This document shows, piece by piece, positions 62,796 through 64,000 of a stretch of DNA of 64,000 bases. The position numbers and the translations under genes are program-made. This DNA is from Pseudomonas sp. Q1-7 (GTDB taxonomy: Bacteria > Pseudomonadota > Gammaproteobacteria > Pseudomonadales > Pseudomonadaceae): assembly GCF_028010285.1 (NCBI RefSeq), contig NZ_CP116304.1:695501-759500 (forward strand), in the 5' to 3' direction. The notes beneath the pieces were generated by a model, which worked only from the letters and a program-made list of their open reading frames with translations, made no database searches and was not told where the DNA came from. Every line of letters starts with the position of its first letter. Positions within the stretch are counted from its first letter, which is position 1.

Positions 62796-63055
62796 CCCTG
62801 CTTCCAGATCACCAGGCCGGCCAGCGCCGCCGGCACCAGAAAGACGAGCAGCAGGATCGGCAGCTCCTCGCGTACGGTGTAACCGGCATGAATGACGCCA
62901 ACCCAGAGGTTGGCAATTGAGAGCGCCAGCCATACTGGGATGAAGGCCTTTGCCGACAGGGCCAAAGCAGCCGCGTCACCACCCCATAATTTGCCAAACA
63001 GCAGGAATACGCCCAACAGCACCGTGCCTCCCGCAATGACCAACAGCATGTGCAT
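62792..63055 (-). CDS. Small three-helix membrane protein
   Basis: 87 aa with three hydrophobic segments (about 1-20 MHMLLVIAGGTVLLGVFLLF, 36-58 and 65-84) and no signal motif. AAGGAG (63064-63069) lies eight bases before the ATG at 63055. Family not recognised. Translation is coupled to DUF924 by ATGA. Confidence 0.75.
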   Translation of the reverse strand: MHMLLVIAGGTVLLGVFLLFGKLWGGDAAALALSAKAFIPVWLALSIANLWVGVIHAGYTVREELPILLLVFLVPAALAGLVIWKQG

Positions 63056-63161
63056 GTTCGATGCTCCTTTAGCGTCAGTAGTCGAGGTGCTGCCTGCACT
63101 GGGCAGGCCGTGAGTGCGCTCGGCCTCAGAGGTTCAGGTTCCGATGCAGGCAAGGCCGCAA

Positions 63162-63201
63162 GCCTCCTGCTCCCAGTTTGAAGAGCATGGGAGCAGGAGG
63201 C
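63162..63201. promoter_or_regulatory. Perfect 14 bp inverted repeat
   Basis: GCCTCCTGCTCCCA (63162-63175) and TGGGAGCAGGAGGC (63188-63201) with a 12-base loop, 15 bp after the SDR stop on the minus strand. No T-run; possibly an mRNA-stabilising or rho-assisted terminator stem. Confidence 0.5.
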
Positions 63202-63216
63202 AGTGTGCGGCAGCGA

Positions 63217-63990
63217 CTACTTCGTCGTGTAACCTCCGTTGATCAGGATGGTCTGGCCGGTAATCCACCAGCCGTCGCTGACCAGATGACGAATGAAGGG
63301 CACGACGTCCTCGATGTCGGTCAGACCGGTCTTGCTAAACGGGGAAAGCGCTGCGGCCGTCTTGTGGTAGGCCACCGCATCGGCACCCTCGGCCGGGTAG
63401 AAGAAAGGCGTGTCCATCGGGCCCGGCCCGACCGCCGTCACCGAAATTCCTCGCGCGCCGAACTCCTTGGCTGCTGCACGAGTGAAGTGCTCCACCGGCG
63501 CCTTGGTGCCGGCATACGAGGCATAGAACGGGGTGAAGGCGCCGAGCAGCGAGGTTACCAGGGTCAGCACCTTACCGTTGTCATTGACGTGCTTGCCGGC
63601 TTCCTTGAGGAAAAAGAACGCGCTCTTGGCGTTGACCGCCGACATCTCATCGTACTCGGCCTCGCTGATCTCGATCATCGGCTTCTTCAGCACCTTGCCC
63701 ACAGTGTTGATCGCGATGTCGGGCCGGCCCACGGCGGCGATGGCGTCGGCGAACAGCTTCTCGACGGCCCCAGCCGTGGTGAGGTCGGCCTGGAGCGCCA
63801 CCGCTTGCGCTCCAGTCGCCTTGATGGCCGCGACCGTGGCGTCCGCATCGGCCCGGCTGGCCGCGCTGTTGTAGTGGATCGCCACTGCCTTGGCGCCGTG
63901 CTGGGCCAAGTCGCGGGCGATCAGGCCACCGAGATTCTTGGCGCCGCCAGTGATGAGGGCGACTTTGCCATTGATGGAATGGTCTGCCAT
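63217..63990 (-). CDS. Short-chain dehydrogenase/reductase
   Basis: Classical SDR (257 aa). Cofactor loop TGGAKNLGG at 14-22, Asn120, Ser147 (VTSLLG), Tyr159 and Lys163 (YAGTK) form the catalytic tetrad. VGPGPMDTPFF follows, where most SDRs have a PG motif after strand beta-6. HYNSAASR after beta-2 favours NADP(H). GGAGCCCCCC lies just upstream of the ATG at the window edge. Substrate unknown. Confidence 0.9.
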   Translation of the reverse strand: MADHSINGKVALITGGAKNLGGLIARDLAQHGAKAVAIHYNSAASRADADATVAAIKATGAQAVALQADLTTAGAVEKLFADAIAAVGRPDIAINTVGKVLKKPMIEISEAEYDEMSAVNAKSAFFFLKEAGKHVNDNGKVLTLVTSLLGAFTPFYASYAGTKAPVEHFTRAAAKEFGARGISVTAVGPGPMDTPFFYPAEGADAVAYHKTAAALSPFSKTGLTDIEDVVPFIRHLVSDGWWITGQTILINGGYTTK

Positions 63991-64000
63991 GGGGGGCTCC

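Noticed and set aside
1..64000. tRNA or rRNA genes
   Set aside because: I looked for T-loop-like GGTTCGAATCC patterns with matching acceptor stems and for rRNA core motifs and found none; a tRNA scan would settle it.

Overview
The window reads as a high-GC gammaproteobacterium, almost certainly a Pseudomonas. The etfB/etfA pair, the aruH/aruI-type arginine transaminase genes and the many LysR, IclR, MocR and Lrp regulators of catabolic operons all fit that genus. No rRNA, tRNA or CRISPR array was seen. The window is mostly accessory catabolic DNA, with clear scars of duplication, gene decay and mobile elements.

Layout. (1) 1-10.1 kb: a LysR fragment, then an IclR-controlled beta-oxidation set (acyl-CoA dehydrogenase, enoyl-CoA hydratase, 3-hydroxyacyl-CoA dehydrogenase, thiolase, type III CoA transferase) followed by etfB-etfA. 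I infer degradation of a short acyl or dicarboxylic (adipate-like) acid. (2) 10.3-22.1 kb: an HxlR regulator and NAD(P)H-binding oxidoreductase pair, an IclR remnant, and a 1.9 kb direct repeat carrying a MocR-type regulator. The two repeat copies bracket a binding protein, a succinate-semialdehyde dehydrogenase, a class III aminotransferase and an MFS transporter. (3) 22.2-32.9 kb: an arginine module with a frameshifted amino-acid permease, an aruI homologue with an in-frame TGA, aruH, an aldehyde dehydrogenase, and a basic amino-acid ABC transporter operon that includes a DadA-like FAD oxidoreductase. (4) 33.5-45.1 kb: a PucR-associated cluster with an AA_synth-family protein, a flavin reductase carrying a NUDIX-like tail, an aldehyde dehydrogenase, a luciferase-like monooxygenase, an alpha/beta hydrolase, a NIPSNAP protein, a ProVWX-type quaternary-amine transporter and a carboxymuconolactone decarboxylase-like protein. 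Its enzyme set matches the known trigonelline ring-opening route to succinic semialdehyde. This is the most interesting system here. (5) 45.3-50 kb: an aldo/keto reductase, an Lrp regulator, and a second succinate-semialdehyde dehydrogenase plus aminotransferase pair. (6) 50-53 kb: a decayed IS5-family element with TTAG target duplications inserted at the stop codon of a binding protein, an aminotransferase fragment and a GNAT acetyltransferase. (7) 53.4-59.4 kb: an nrdB-like 3' fragment, three coupled tyrosine recombinases with a small partner protein, then a 5'-truncated CBS-domain gene. (8) 59.5-64 kb: LysR regulators, a coupled unknown protein and GIY-YIG-like pair, a DUF924 protein, a small membrane protein and an SDR.

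Together the genes converge on GABA and succinic semialdehyde. The arginine transaminase route gives 4-guanidinobutyrate and then GABA, although no guanidinobutyrase was seen. The ring-cleavage cluster is predicted to give succinic semialdehyde directly, and two semialdehyde dehydrogenases are present to pass it to succinate. All functional statements are inferred from sequence pattern and family knowledge; no database search was run.
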